DNA of 64,000 nt from Pseudomonas saxonica (GTDB taxonomy: Bacteria; Pseudomonadota; Gammaproteobacteria; Pseudomonadales; Pseudomonadaceae): positions 1 through 64,000 of the forward strand of contig NZ_VFIO01000001.1 of NCBI RefSeq assembly GCF_007858365.1. Direction: 5' to 3'. A program made the translations under genes and the position numbers. This document shows positions 19,988 to 28,619 of this stretch, piece by piece. How positions within the stretch are numbered: position 1 is the first letter of the stretch; every line of letters begins with the position of its first letter. The notes under the pieces were generated by a model that saw only the letters and a list, made by a program, of their open reading frames with translations, was not told the DNA's origin and did not search any database.

Positions 19988-21529
19988 TCACCCCACAGAA
20001 GCCGCTTCATAAAAGCTGAGGTACAACGGCTGCGTTAACCACGGGTAACTCAACACCGAAACAGGCCACGGCACCGGCGGTGGGGTCTTGGTACCCGGCT
20101 CCAGCTCAATCTCCAGCGACCATCGCCCGCCTTGCAGGCTCAATTTTCCCGGGCGCTGCAGAAAACGTTCGCGCAGTTCTGCCAGGGAAAAGTCCGACCA
20201 ATTGTCCAGAGGCGCCGTGGGCGGCCTGGCCAGCCAGGCATCCAGCTCGGCGAGGTCATCAGGGTTGTCTTCAAACCCGTCTGGCGCTGCCAGTGGCAAG
20301 CCTAGCGGCATGCCACACAACCAGCGCAACAACGCTGAATCCGGCCAGTCCTCACCCCACATCAATGGCCCTTCACCCCATACCAGCGCTTGCAGACAGC
20401 GCATAGCACGGTAGTTACCTTCCGGTTGCACCCATTGCTGATCCACCAGCAGGTCCATTTTTTTAAACAATGAAGGCAACAGGGGCCACAGCAGCACAAG
20501 CCCGGCTTCATGAATAGGCCAGGTCATGCCTGCGTGGATGCGGATCGGGGGTTCTGGGCGGGGGGTGGGTTGGGCACTCGTTGGGATCGCACTAAACGGC
20601 AACGGTTGCGTACTCGATGGGATCGCACTAAACGGCAACGGTTGCGTACTCGATGGGATCGCACTAAACGGCAACGATTGCGTACTCGCTGGGGGCACTT
20701 CAAGTGGATCTGTACGTACGGGCGAAAGAGAGGTACGTACTTGAGTCGGGCTTATTGAGGCCAGTGCTTCAGCCAAACATTTTTTTGCTTCGCCGGTGGT
20801 GCATAGCAGGTGCAGCCACTGCCGAACTTCGGCACGCAAGGGATAAGCCAGCAGGCGAGGTAGCCAGGTGCGCAGGGTTGTTACGTCGATTGCAACGGAT
20901 TGCGATTGTACAGTTACCGGGGGAGCGAGTACTGCGATCTGCGGGTGGCGTTGCATATATATCAATCCACATAAGGGCAGTATTTCGCCCAGTTGTTTGC
21001 GCGTAACCAGTGCGGAAGGTATTGGGTCGGCCAGTACCGTGGTTATTAATTTGAGCGTGGTCATGTTTAGACGTTTGAGCCAGAAGATTAGTTTGCCGGG
21101 TTGCAGGCTGGCTTGAGCTAATTTTTCAGGATGTAGAGTCGAGTCTAAATCGGTTCTACGTGGGACAGATATCTCCATTAATAGCGTCAAATCAGCATAT
21201 TCAAGATGGTCGACAACGGGATCACTACCCGCCTTTACCTCAGACTCACTTTCTGATTGCCAAGCTCGTACCTGTTGCTCCAGTTGCAATCGTAAACGCG
21301 CGCGCAACTCTACCTCCCAATCCAAGTGATCAAAGGTGCCGAGGCAGAGTACAAGCCGATCTATATGCAACGACGGAGCAAAAATCAACGCACGTTCAAG
21401 CTCGCCACATAATACGGCATGAAATAGTTCACTGACTCTTTGAAGCAGGCGATCTCCTTCTCCACCGGGAGTACTTTTAATGCTGAAAACCACAGAATCA
21501 ACACAAGGATTAATTCGCTCATCAGACAT
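19988..21529 (-). CDS. eCIS tape-measure protein (Pvc14/Afp14-like)
   Basis: This 513-residue protein matches the contractile injection system tape-measure family in its opening (VDSVVFSIKSTPGGEG, then VSELFHAVLCGELE and IDRLVLCLGTFD). The family sets the length of the needle. The N-terminal half is conserved, then a Pro/Ser-rich linker made of three 12-residue repeats (SSTQPLPFSAIP) leads to a C-terminal domain (HAGMTWPIHEAGLVLLWPLLP and QALVWGEGP). Position between the fibre-position gene and the ATPase gene agrees with Afp order. The linker is encoded by a minisatellite, noted separately. Confidence 0.85.
   Translation of the reverse strand: MSDERINPCVDSVVFSIKSTPGGEGDRLLQRVSELFHAVLCGELERALIFAPSLHIDRLVLCLGTFDHLDWEVELRARLRLQLEQQVRAWQSESESEVKAGSDPVVDHLEYADLTLLMEISVPRRTDLDSTLHPEKLAQASLQPGKLIFWLKRLNMTTLKLITTVLADPIPSALVTRKQLGEILPLCGLIYMQRHPQIAVLAPPVTVQSQSVAIDVTTLRTWLPRLLAYPLRAEVRQWLHLLCTTGEAKKCLAEALASISPTQVRTSLSPVRTDPLEVPPASTQSLPFSAIPSSTQPLPFSAIPSSTQPLPFSAIPTSAQPTPRPEPPIRIHAGMTWPIHEAGLVLLWPLLPSLFKKMDLLVDQQWVQPEGNYRAMRCLQALVWGEGPLMWGEDWPDSALLRWLCGMPLGLPLAAPDGFEDNPDDLAELDAWLARPPTAPLDNWSDFSLAELRERFLQRPGKLSLQGGRWSLEIELEPGTKTPPPVPWPVSVLSYPWLTQPLYLSFYEAASVG
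20583..20690. repeat. 36-bp minisatellite (3 copies) in the tape-measure gene
   Basis: Three head-to-tail 36-bp copies lie at 20583-20618, 20619-20654 and 20655-20690, with only a few mismatches in the third. Each encodes 12 residues in frame, so copy changes add or remove 12 residues without a frameshift. Confidence 0.93.
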
Positions 21530-21702
21530 AGATGTCTCCAGAAAAAATCTCTACCCGTAACCCCCAAGGAAAGACCATAATATAATCGAACGATGCCAAT
21601 TACTCACATGCAACAGGCCTAATGCACAATAATAACCAACCTAAACTCTAAAAAAATAAAAAACCATTATCTTTTAAAATGCAGCCCCACAAAAAATTGC
21701 AC

Positions 21703-22392
21703 TTATTCAATAATAGTATCGGGGGTAAACTCTATTATTTCACACGACCTGGAGAAAGGGAGTAAAAAATCTAAACCGAAAATTAATATTTCCGTCCCAA
21801 TATCATCATTATTAGACACGTAAGTCAGGATACATTCATCCCTCGTAACTTGCGACTGCCCAGTCACTGGAGCTAGATCCTGCAACAACCATTTATCTGT
21901 AGACTTGGAGAGGTCAAAAAACGGGGTGCCCGTCGCAAACCCCCTAACAACCACATGTTTGGAATTTCTCCAGGTGAATAATAGTACGAAGTTAGCCTCG
22001 GATAGTTTTGTATCATTACCCGGTAGCCCCGGCACTACAGAAAAATGCGTCGCTTTATACTTCGACATCATTGCATAAAACCAAGAAACATTCGACAGGC
22101 TAAAATTACCCTTCGACCCTGACAGGCCTGTACCAGCCAGAGCGTCGACATCAATAGACAACACCTTATTTTCATTCTGAACTAACCCATGGCCCAACCC
22201 GGGTGCAGGAGCATCCCCGTCCCCCTCAACCCCCAACAACTTATGTAAATAATGCACATATTTAATCAACTTCAAATAATCCGCTTCTCGCGGCACGGCG
22301 CCTGCTTTGAAGACACTCGTGATTGCTTTAAAGTCGAACTCTAATTCAGGCAATTCATTCACACCTACAGCTTTAGTCTCATGCTTGGCCAT
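21703..22392 (-). CDS. unrecognised protein at the eCIS fibre position
   Basis: This 229-residue protein has no signal peptide. The N-terminus (LPELEFDFKAITS, then READYLKLIKYVHYLHKLLG) and the stretch KVLSIDVDALAGTGLSGSKG resemble the baseplate-binding and shaft pieces of tail fibres. The rest (from about residue 120) is an unrecognised beta-rich domain. In Afp/PVC loci the gene between the Afp12 and Afp14 homologues is the receptor-binding fibre Afp13, so this may be a short fibre or fibre adaptor. The gene and its flanks are clearly richer in A+T than the genes on either side of the cluster, suggesting recent exchange. A cargo or accessory role is also possible. Confidence 0.5.
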   Translation of the reverse strand: MAKHETKAVGVNELPELEFDFKAITSVFKAGAVPREADYLKLIKYVHYLHKLLGVEGDGDAPAPGLGHGLVQNENKVLSIDVDALAGTGLSGSKGNFSLSNVSWFYAMMSKYKATHFSVVPGLPGNDTKLSEANFVLLFTWRNSKHVVVRGFATGTPFFDLSKSTDKWLLQDLAPVTGQSQVTRDECILTYVSNNDDIGTEILIFGLDFLLPFSRSCEIIEFTPDTIIE

Positions 22393-22430
22393 AGCCTTAT
22401 TCCCTCTGCAGTAGTCATTTAAGAATTCAT

Positions 22431-25187
22431 TTAACTCTCTTCACGCGGTATATACAGCACTTGCGCCTGATTAACTTCTTCTTCCTTGCCTTCCTTCCAT
22501 ATACTCTCATCAGGATACTCACCACCCATATACCACCCTTCAATGCAGCCCGCTGCCATCTCCTCTTTCGTAATTATGTGATAAGTCCCAATCCCTTTCC
22601 CCGGCGCAGGCAATTGCCCCAACGATAACTGTTTCATTAATGCATAACTGGTTTCACCCAATCGTGATTCGGCTGCGGCTTGCTGCCAAGCTTTGTAATT
22701 AATTCCAAATTGATTAAATTCTCCTTTATCCAACCAATGCACATCCGCCTGTATATGAGCGGGCATTTCTTCGCTTACAACTTGTTCCACCCAGGCCATA
22801 ACTTCTTCAGGTCGGCCTTCTTCTTTAAGCCACTGGTCACGGTCAAGAACGACACCTACTTTTAGGGAGAAACGATCAGTCGCCACATCTTCTTCGACGC
22901 GATACCAAAAAATCCGATTATTAGCCGCTGGCCATGCAGTTGTTGCCTTCACCAACAGTGTGCCTTGAGGAATATTAACCTCAGTCACGTCAGCGGTATA
23001 TCCTTCAGTTTTCTTCTCCGACGTATCAATTTTCACAACATCATTCACGTTAAAAAGATGAACGCTGTTAGGCACGTAAAATTGATAGATATATTCAGAG
23101 GGTGGATCAGGATCTTCCGGCGTCTCGTCAACATATACCAAGGGGTAGGTTACACGCCGTAGCCAGATATCACTATTATTACAGACAATTGCGAGACCCG
23201 GCTTAATAAGCTCTTCAGCTTTGTCACTCAGATCCAGATTATTACTCAGGTCCAGATAGACAGCCTTTGAGGCTACACGAACCACCAATGCCCAGAGAAT
23301 GATAATTTTAGGATCTTCTACCACCAAACTGATCAATTGCCCCGCAACGGGTAACTTGTCACCCTCCAACTCTAACTTAAGTTGCTTGACACCATTGTCG
23401 ATCGGGACAAGTGTAGCCACGGCAACTTTGCAGTTGACGAAATCACCATTTGGCATTTCAGGCAACAACGTACGGTAATCGACCACATAAACGGGTAATT
23501 TTTCAAGGTCAGGGTTTTTAGAGAACATCTCTGCGCCAATACCCAGTCGAAAGGCCAGTCGCTTATTGAACGCTGTGACCGTATTGATCGGCACGTTGGC
23601 CCGCCCATAACCCAACTCGGCCCATTGAGCCAATGCTGCGCGCTGGCTTTCAAAAAAATCCTCATCTTTATTCGGCTCACTTGAATCTGTTTTATTAAAC
23701 ACCCGTGGAGCTCGCTGGCTGCCAAAATAGCCCAGCAAATAATTGATGGTCGTCAGCGCCTTTTCATAATCCTGGAAATAGCCCGAACCTATCGAATCAA
23801 CTGGCTGGTCAAAAGCAAGTAATTTCGGCAACCCCGCCAGTTCGTCACAACCATTCTTAACCCACTGTTGAAAAAGGGCGAGGTAGACTTCTAAATTCTG
23901 GCGCTGTTTTTTTTCGACGTCACTCAGTTGATCAGCATCATCATTCAGGCCATAGCAGTCGGGCAAAAGGCCGTTCAGGTTTATAGGTGTACCCAAAGCA
24001 TTAAGGTATTGTCCCCTCGGTACTGTTACTGGAGTAGGAGTCGGTTTTTTTGGCCAGTTAATGTAAGGTTTTACCTTGGCTTCCGTTAATATTTGGCGTT
24101 GGCCCCGTTTGAACAGCCGTACAGTAGAGTTTTCCGTCGTCATATCCTTTTCTGGGTAATCACTCCAAAACGCTAAAAATTTATAATCCACGTTTTTTGA
24201 CCAGATGGTATCCACAGCCTCCCAACTTAAACGCCTTACCTGTTTAACCCCGTCAATTTTTAACAATTCAAGCGGTAACTTACGCAAATCGACGACTAGG
24301 GCTTGACCCATATCACCTGGAAGCTGAGTGATCCACCCGTTATCCAATTGAGGCCCTTCATACAGTGTCTCTGTTGGTCCTCTAGAGGTAAGATGGACCT
24401 CTTCAATCTCGCGCCGTGGCCAAGGCGCATAGAGCTTAGTGACTGTTTCCCAAATCATACCCATCACTCGCTCAGGGTCTTGACAATCATCGTCAAGCTC
24501 AACGTCTATAAAGGGGTACAGTTCTAAAAATTGATAAGTCCTATCATAAATTAACCGTATTTGCTCTCCTAAGTTACGATGCCGAATCAAATAGCTGTCG
24601 AGTATTTCTAATGATCTAGGTCTGTACAGCCATGAGTAGGCTTCAACATAGAGCGTGTACCCGCCAAGCAATACCTGTGGCTTACTTTCAAATGTTTCCT
24701 GGTTATTTCCAAAGGTGAATGAGCCATTAGCCGGATCATAAAAATACCGATAACGTTCTTCCTCCGACTCTCTAACCAACTTCGCATTACGAAACATGAA
24801 AAAATCATCATCGTCGCACAAGTCCAGAATCCCGCGGCGGTAATCATCCTCTGTCAAAGGAGACACCGTCAGCACCTTTTCTGGCCCGAAGGCTGGATCA
24901 AAGACCGGAGCCCCGGTACCCGGTGTGAGCAAATCAATCAGCGGATGAGTATGGCGATAGCTCAAATCGGCAATGGCGTAAGTAGCCGCCTGCAATAACG
25001 TAGTGCCAGGGTCATGTTCGGCGGTGTCGGACCAGTCCAAATGGCCATGCTCCAGCACGATCAAACTCGCCAGCTGCCACAAGGTGTCGAAGTGAATGAA
25101 CTCACGTAGTTCAGGTACGGTATTGATCAGGTTTTGCTCAACATCCGCCGTACTGATCGCGCTTTTGAGGTCATCAGAAAGGCTCAT
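22431..25187 (-). CDS. eCIS baseplate protein (Pvc12/Afp12-like)
   Basis: This large 918-residue baseplate component comes directly after the Afp11 homologue, with an ATGA start/stop overlap. The N-terminal HFDTLWQLASLIVLEHGH and DPGTTLLQAATYAIADLSYRHTHPL resemble the start of Afp12/Pvc12 proteins. These form, with Afp11, the gp6/gp7-like wedge ring that opens on contraction. The middle of the gene is AT-rich compared with the rest of the chromosome. No catalytic motif was seen. Confidence 0.8.
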   Translation of the reverse strand: MSLSDDLKSAISTADVEQNLINTVPELREFIHFDTLWQLASLIVLEHGHLDWSDTAEHDPGTTLLQAATYAIADLSYRHTHPLIDLLTPGTGAPVFDPAFGPEKVLTVSPLTEDDYRRGILDLCDDDDFFMFRNAKLVRESEEERYRYFYDPANGSFTFGNNQETFESKPQVLLGGYTLYVEAYSWLYRPRSLEILDSYLIRHRNLGEQIRLIYDRTYQFLELYPFIDVELDDDCQDPERVMGMIWETVTKLYAPWPRREIEEVHLTSRGPTETLYEGPQLDNGWITQLPGDMGQALVVDLRKLPLELLKIDGVKQVRRLSWEAVDTIWSKNVDYKFLAFWSDYPEKDMTTENSTVRLFKRGQRQILTEAKVKPYINWPKKPTPTPVTVPRGQYLNALGTPINLNGLLPDCYGLNDDADQLSDVEKKQRQNLEVYLALFQQWVKNGCDELAGLPKLLAFDQPVDSIGSGYFQDYEKALTTINYLLGYFGSQRAPRVFNKTDSSEPNKDEDFFESQRAALAQWAELGYGRANVPINTVTAFNKRLAFRLGIGAEMFSKNPDLEKLPVYVVDYRTLLPEMPNGDFVNCKVAVATLVPIDNGVKQLKLELEGDKLPVAGQLISLVVEDPKIIILWALVVRVASKAVYLDLSNNLDLSDKAEELIKPGLAIVCNNSDIWLRRVTYPLVYVDETPEDPDPPSEYIYQFYVPNSVHLFNVNDVVKIDTSEKKTEGYTADVTEVNIPQGTLLVKATTAWPAANNRIFWYRVEEDVATDRFSLKVGVVLDRDQWLKEEGRPEEVMAWVEQVVSEEMPAHIQADVHWLDKGEFNQFGINYKAWQQAAAESRLGETSYALMKQLSLGQLPAPGKGIGTYHIITKEEMAAGCIEGWYMGGEYPDESIWKEGKEEEVNQAQVLYIPREES

Positions 25188-27961
25188 GGCGTTGTCCTCA
25201 AGTTACGTTTTGAACTGACTCTATCTTCATGATCTACAAGTGGCGTCGACTCCATCACCCTTTCCAGTATTAGTACTTGAGAAGGCTGCGCGATTATCGA
25301 CGCCTCGGCGCCGTCTAGCTCAAGCCGCTCAACACTCTTGACCCAGGGCATTTGCAGGAGGGCAGTCAGCACTTCGTAGTAATCGAGATTGACGCCCACG
25401 GCCACCGCCCCCTCACCGCCAGTCGTCCCCCAAGGCATAAAACGTTTGGCCATGGTGTCGACCACCTGCTGGTAGCCATAGTCTTCGCTCATACCATCAA
25501 TGAAGCTCAGTTCGTAATACACCTTCACGAATATGTAAGTCGGGTTATCTAGGCTGAATAACAGCCAGGGCGATGCCAGGCTTCTTACGTAATCTTCCAT
25601 TTTGCTCAAACGTGCACTGCTAAGTTTTGGTTGTAGAGGGTCGCTGTTGTCTTGTTCGCCCAGTGCAGGAATGACCACCAGTTGCAAGCGAGCCTGTTCC
25701 TCATGCCGGGCGGGCACCTGTTGAACCGTGTCGGCTATGCGCACCTCGTGCAATTCTTTGAAGCGCTCCAGCAGCAGTTCCGAAATATCGGCACGGGTCA
25801 CGATGCGTCCCCGGTGGGCCAAGCGCCTAGCCACCCGGTTCATGAATGCCGGGGCATCTTCTGCGGGCAACCCCCCTTTTGATGGCCAGGGCTGGATAAA
25901 CCCCTGCACACCCTCTAGGCTTTCCACGGCATGGGCGATGGTCTCAGCGGGCAATACGGCATCCAGGCCGCTGACGCGAGTTGCCAGTACCGCGTTGCTC
26001 AACAGGCCGTATATCCAGGGGGTGTCGGCAGGCTCCTCTGCCTCTGCGTGTTTAGCCGATGCCCACGTACCTCTTATCCAGTGACGCCCATTACTGCCTT
26101 CAGCATCCACTTTTAGCCAGGCATCCTCTGGCAAACGTGTACGCCAAAGACCTGATTGAGCCAGCCCTTGAGTGTCGTCCTTAACAAGGGCATCCAGCGA
26201 TGACCATGTGTTGTCACCCGTCATGTAGAACCAGTTCACCGCTTGCGATTGAGGGCTGCGCACGTTCCAGTAAAGGCTCAACTCTTGACCGGGAAGCACG
26301 CCGGTCCAGCCAATAAACAGCTCTGAACCTGCATTCAGCAAAGGCACGGCGGTGTATCCGAAAGGCGTCAGTACCTGTTGCACGTCCTGCTCGCCATTGA
26401 GTTCAGCGTTGTATTGATAGTTGACTTGCAGGCGTTGCAGCAGCGCGGTGCAGGGCGGTTTTAAGGTCTCGCCTTCAGGGCTGGCGAAGCTCAATTGCTG
26501 GCGGTATTCGGCATGCCGAAAGTCCTGACCGGCCAGTTCCAGGCACAGGCTCTGGCCCTCACGCGGGTCGTCACTGTCTGTTTGGCCACGGCTCTGGCAA
26601 GCAAACTCAAAGGTCAGAGGCCGGGCTACCGGCGCGCTGTTACGCTTGCCGCTGTCAGCGAACAATGGCTGTGTGGCAGGTTGGACTGGGGTCTGCATGC
26701 CAAGCAAAGACGCTTTTAGCTGGAAGTCGCTGGTGGCCAATTTCGGAGCGAGCGTGGCCTCGCCCAGATTTTTATACTGGGCGTACCACTGTGCGAATGA
26801 TTCTTCTGGCAAGCCCAGCCATTGCGGGATCAAGGTGACGCTCAGGCTGCCGGTGGGTTTTAGCCAATCGCTGCTCGACAGGTAAAAGGCATTGCCACAC
26901 AAGGGTTCGTAGCCAAAGGGGTGAACTTGCTGATTGATGGCGGCGCGCCCGGCGTCTGTCGCCATGTGCACATCCCGGGCGGCAACAACCTCAAGGGTCA
27001 AGTGAGTGACCGCGGGCACTGCCAGGCCATCCTTATGCAGCAGTTTGAGCATGGGCACGCTGTAAGACCAGCCATCCAGTCCCGGTGCTGCTTCGATGGC
27101 CGGGGCCAAGGCATCCACACTCAAGATAAGGCGGTTATCTGCCCAGTCAACGCTCAGGGCCTGCCATTGGCCTGCTCCGCTGAACCAGGCCAGCAAGCGA
27201 TCCGGGCGAGCAGGTTGCGTCGCGAAGGTCAGCTTCAGGGTGCGTTGCCCACGGTTCAGGGCAAGGGCCGGGCTGGCAATAATGCGCCCAGCCCGTTTAC
27301 GCACATCCACAGCACTCGCCGATAAATTGGCAGCTGCAGGTTGGGTTTCAAACAACCGCACCCCGCCTTCGGGCCAGTCAATGCCGTCGGCTTCACTAAA
27401 AATGACCTCGCTTGGCGCGTCGCTTCTGGCCGAGGGGAGTGTCCAGCCCAAGTCACTAAAGTGCCCACCGTTAGCGACCACATTGCTGTCCAGCGCGTAT
27501 TGCTGGGGATTCTGTTGTGCATCCTGCCCCCCATCAAGAAGAGTGCCTGCTGCAATCAGGCGCTCCTTGATGCCCGATACCAGCTCAACACCCACCACCA
27601 CGTGATCAGCCACCGGGGCACGCTCACTCAGGCCCAGCATTTTGCGGTAATACAGATCACGATGACGCTCGGCAACCGTGTTGAGCAGGGCTTGCGGTGT
27701 TTCCAGCTGGCGCAGAAAAGCCAGCAGAAAGGCCAGTTGTGGCGGTAGGTTGCCTTGTGGAGCCTTGAGTAAGGCCTCGAGCCCAACCTGCAAAAGCTCC
27801 GGGTTTAAAAGATCAAACGCCTCTGGAAACCAGAAATCTTTCCAGATGACCTCAGAGTCGCCTCCTTGATTGGTGGCCTCTTCAAACCACCTTTGCAGGT
27901 GCCATTGCAGGGTCCGATCATCCAGAACGAAGGGACCACGGGTAATTTCGTTAGCATCCAT
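25184..27961 (-). CDS. eCIS baseplate J-like wedge protein (Pvc11/Afp11-like)
   Basis: This 925-residue baseplate wedge protein is taken from ATG 27961 (MDANEITRGPFVLDD), which has AGGAAG upstream. The open frame extends to 28009, but that start lacks a ribosome site. The C-terminal third has the baseplate-J-like region: EDAPAFMNRVARRLAHRGRIVTRADIS, then LVVIPALGEQ. Size and position match Afp11/Pvc11. It overlaps the next gene by ATGA. The 137 bases between its start and the gp25 gene should hold a PAAR gene in a canonical locus, but none is visible. Confidence 0.85.
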   Translation of the reverse strand: MDANEITRGPFVLDDRTLQWHLQRWFEEATNQGGDSEVIWKDFWFPEAFDLLNPELLQVGLEALLKAPQGNLPPQLAFLLAFLRQLETPQALLNTVAERHRDLYYRKMLGLSERAPVADHVVVGVELVSGIKERLIAAGTLLDGGQDAQQNPQQYALDSNVVANGGHFSDLGWTLPSARSDAPSEVIFSEADGIDWPEGGVRLFETQPAAANLSASAVDVRKRAGRIIASPALALNRGQRTLKLTFATQPARPDRLLAWFSGAGQWQALSVDWADNRLILSVDALAPAIEAAPGLDGWSYSVPMLKLLHKDGLAVPAVTHLTLEVVAARDVHMATDAGRAAINQQVHPFGYEPLCGNAFYLSSSDWLKPTGSLSVTLIPQWLGLPEESFAQWYAQYKNLGEATLAPKLATSDFQLKASLLGMQTPVQPATQPLFADSGKRNSAPVARPLTFEFACQSRGQTDSDDPREGQSLCLELAGQDFRHAEYRQQLSFASPEGETLKPPCTALLQRLQVNYQYNAELNGEQDVQQVLTPFGYTAVPLLNAGSELFIGWTGVLPGQELSLYWNVRSPQSQAVNWFYMTGDNTWSSLDALVKDDTQGLAQSGLWRTRLPEDAWLKVDAEGSNGRHWIRGTWASAKHAEAEEPADTPWIYGLLSNAVLATRVSGLDAVLPAETIAHAVESLEGVQGFIQPWPSKGGLPAEDAPAFMNRVARRLAHRGRIVTRADISELLLERFKELHEVRIADTVQQVPARHEEQARLQLVVIPALGEQDNSDPLQPKLSSARLSKMEDYVRSLASPWLLFSLDNPTYIFVKVYYELSFIDGMSEDYGYQQVVDTMAKRFMPWGTTGGEGAVAVGVNLDYYEVLTALLQMPWVKSVERLELDGAEASIIAQPSQVLILERVMESTPLVDHEDRVSSKRNLRTTP

Positions 27962-28098
27962 AGAAATCAGACCTTCCTCGTGGCGCGGTGGAAGTGGCCC
28001 TGTGATCAAAACGGGGCACCGTGCTAATCAGTGTGTCGCCAGCCCTGTCGTATATTTAAGCGCTCTATGGGCGAGCGACGGGGGGCCAGCGCTGCGTT

Positions 28099-28554
28099 TT
28101 ACCGTCGAAACGTATCCAGTCGATCATGACGGGCTCCCAATCGGCGCAAGGTGCTAAAACCGCTGTTTAAATCCAGTTCGATACGGACGGTTTCGAGCCG
28201 GTCAATACCATGCAGACGGTAGCTGACCTGGATGTACAGGTTGTTGGGCATCCCTGAGACCTGTTCGACGCGTAAGTCGTCCAGGTCAACCCTGGGCTCG
28301 TCTCTCAAGACGCTGTCAGCGATGCGAGTGCGCAGGGCTGCGAGCAAATCACTGCTGATATTTTCAAAGACCACCGCTTGCAGGCCACTGCCATAGTCGG
28401 GGCGCATGATGCGTTCACCCGGCTCAGTGCGGAACAGGATCTCAAGGCTCTGGGCGATGTCCTCTTCGTCGAGCACCATGACCGGACCCGCTGTCGTAAA
28501 TTCGGGTGGGAACTTCCAGCCCCGCCCGTAGATGCCATCCCAGCTATTCGCCAT
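28099..28554 (-). CDS. eCIS gp25-like baseplate wedge protein (Pvc9/Afp9-like)
   Basis: This 151-residue protein of the T4 gp25/GPW family has the typical region ILFRTEPGERIMRPDYGSGLQ, including the EPGER-type motif of gp25 proteins. It joins sheath and tube to the wedge. GGGAG lies about 8 bases before the ATG. It is followed by the baseplate J gene after a 137-bp gap. Confidence 0.9.
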   Translation of the reverse strand: MANSWDGIYGRGWKFPPEFTTAGPVMVLDEEDIAQSLEILFRTEPGERIMRPDYGSGLQAVVFENISSDLLAALRTRIADSVLRDEPRVDLDDLRVEQVSGMPNNLYIQVSYRLHGIDRLETVRIELDLNSGFSTLRRLGARHDRLDTFRR

Positions 28555-28619
28555 TTTTCTGCTCCCTTATCTGTCCTTCAATCCGTGCCACTGCGGTGAG
28601 GGGGTGGCCATAAAGAAGG

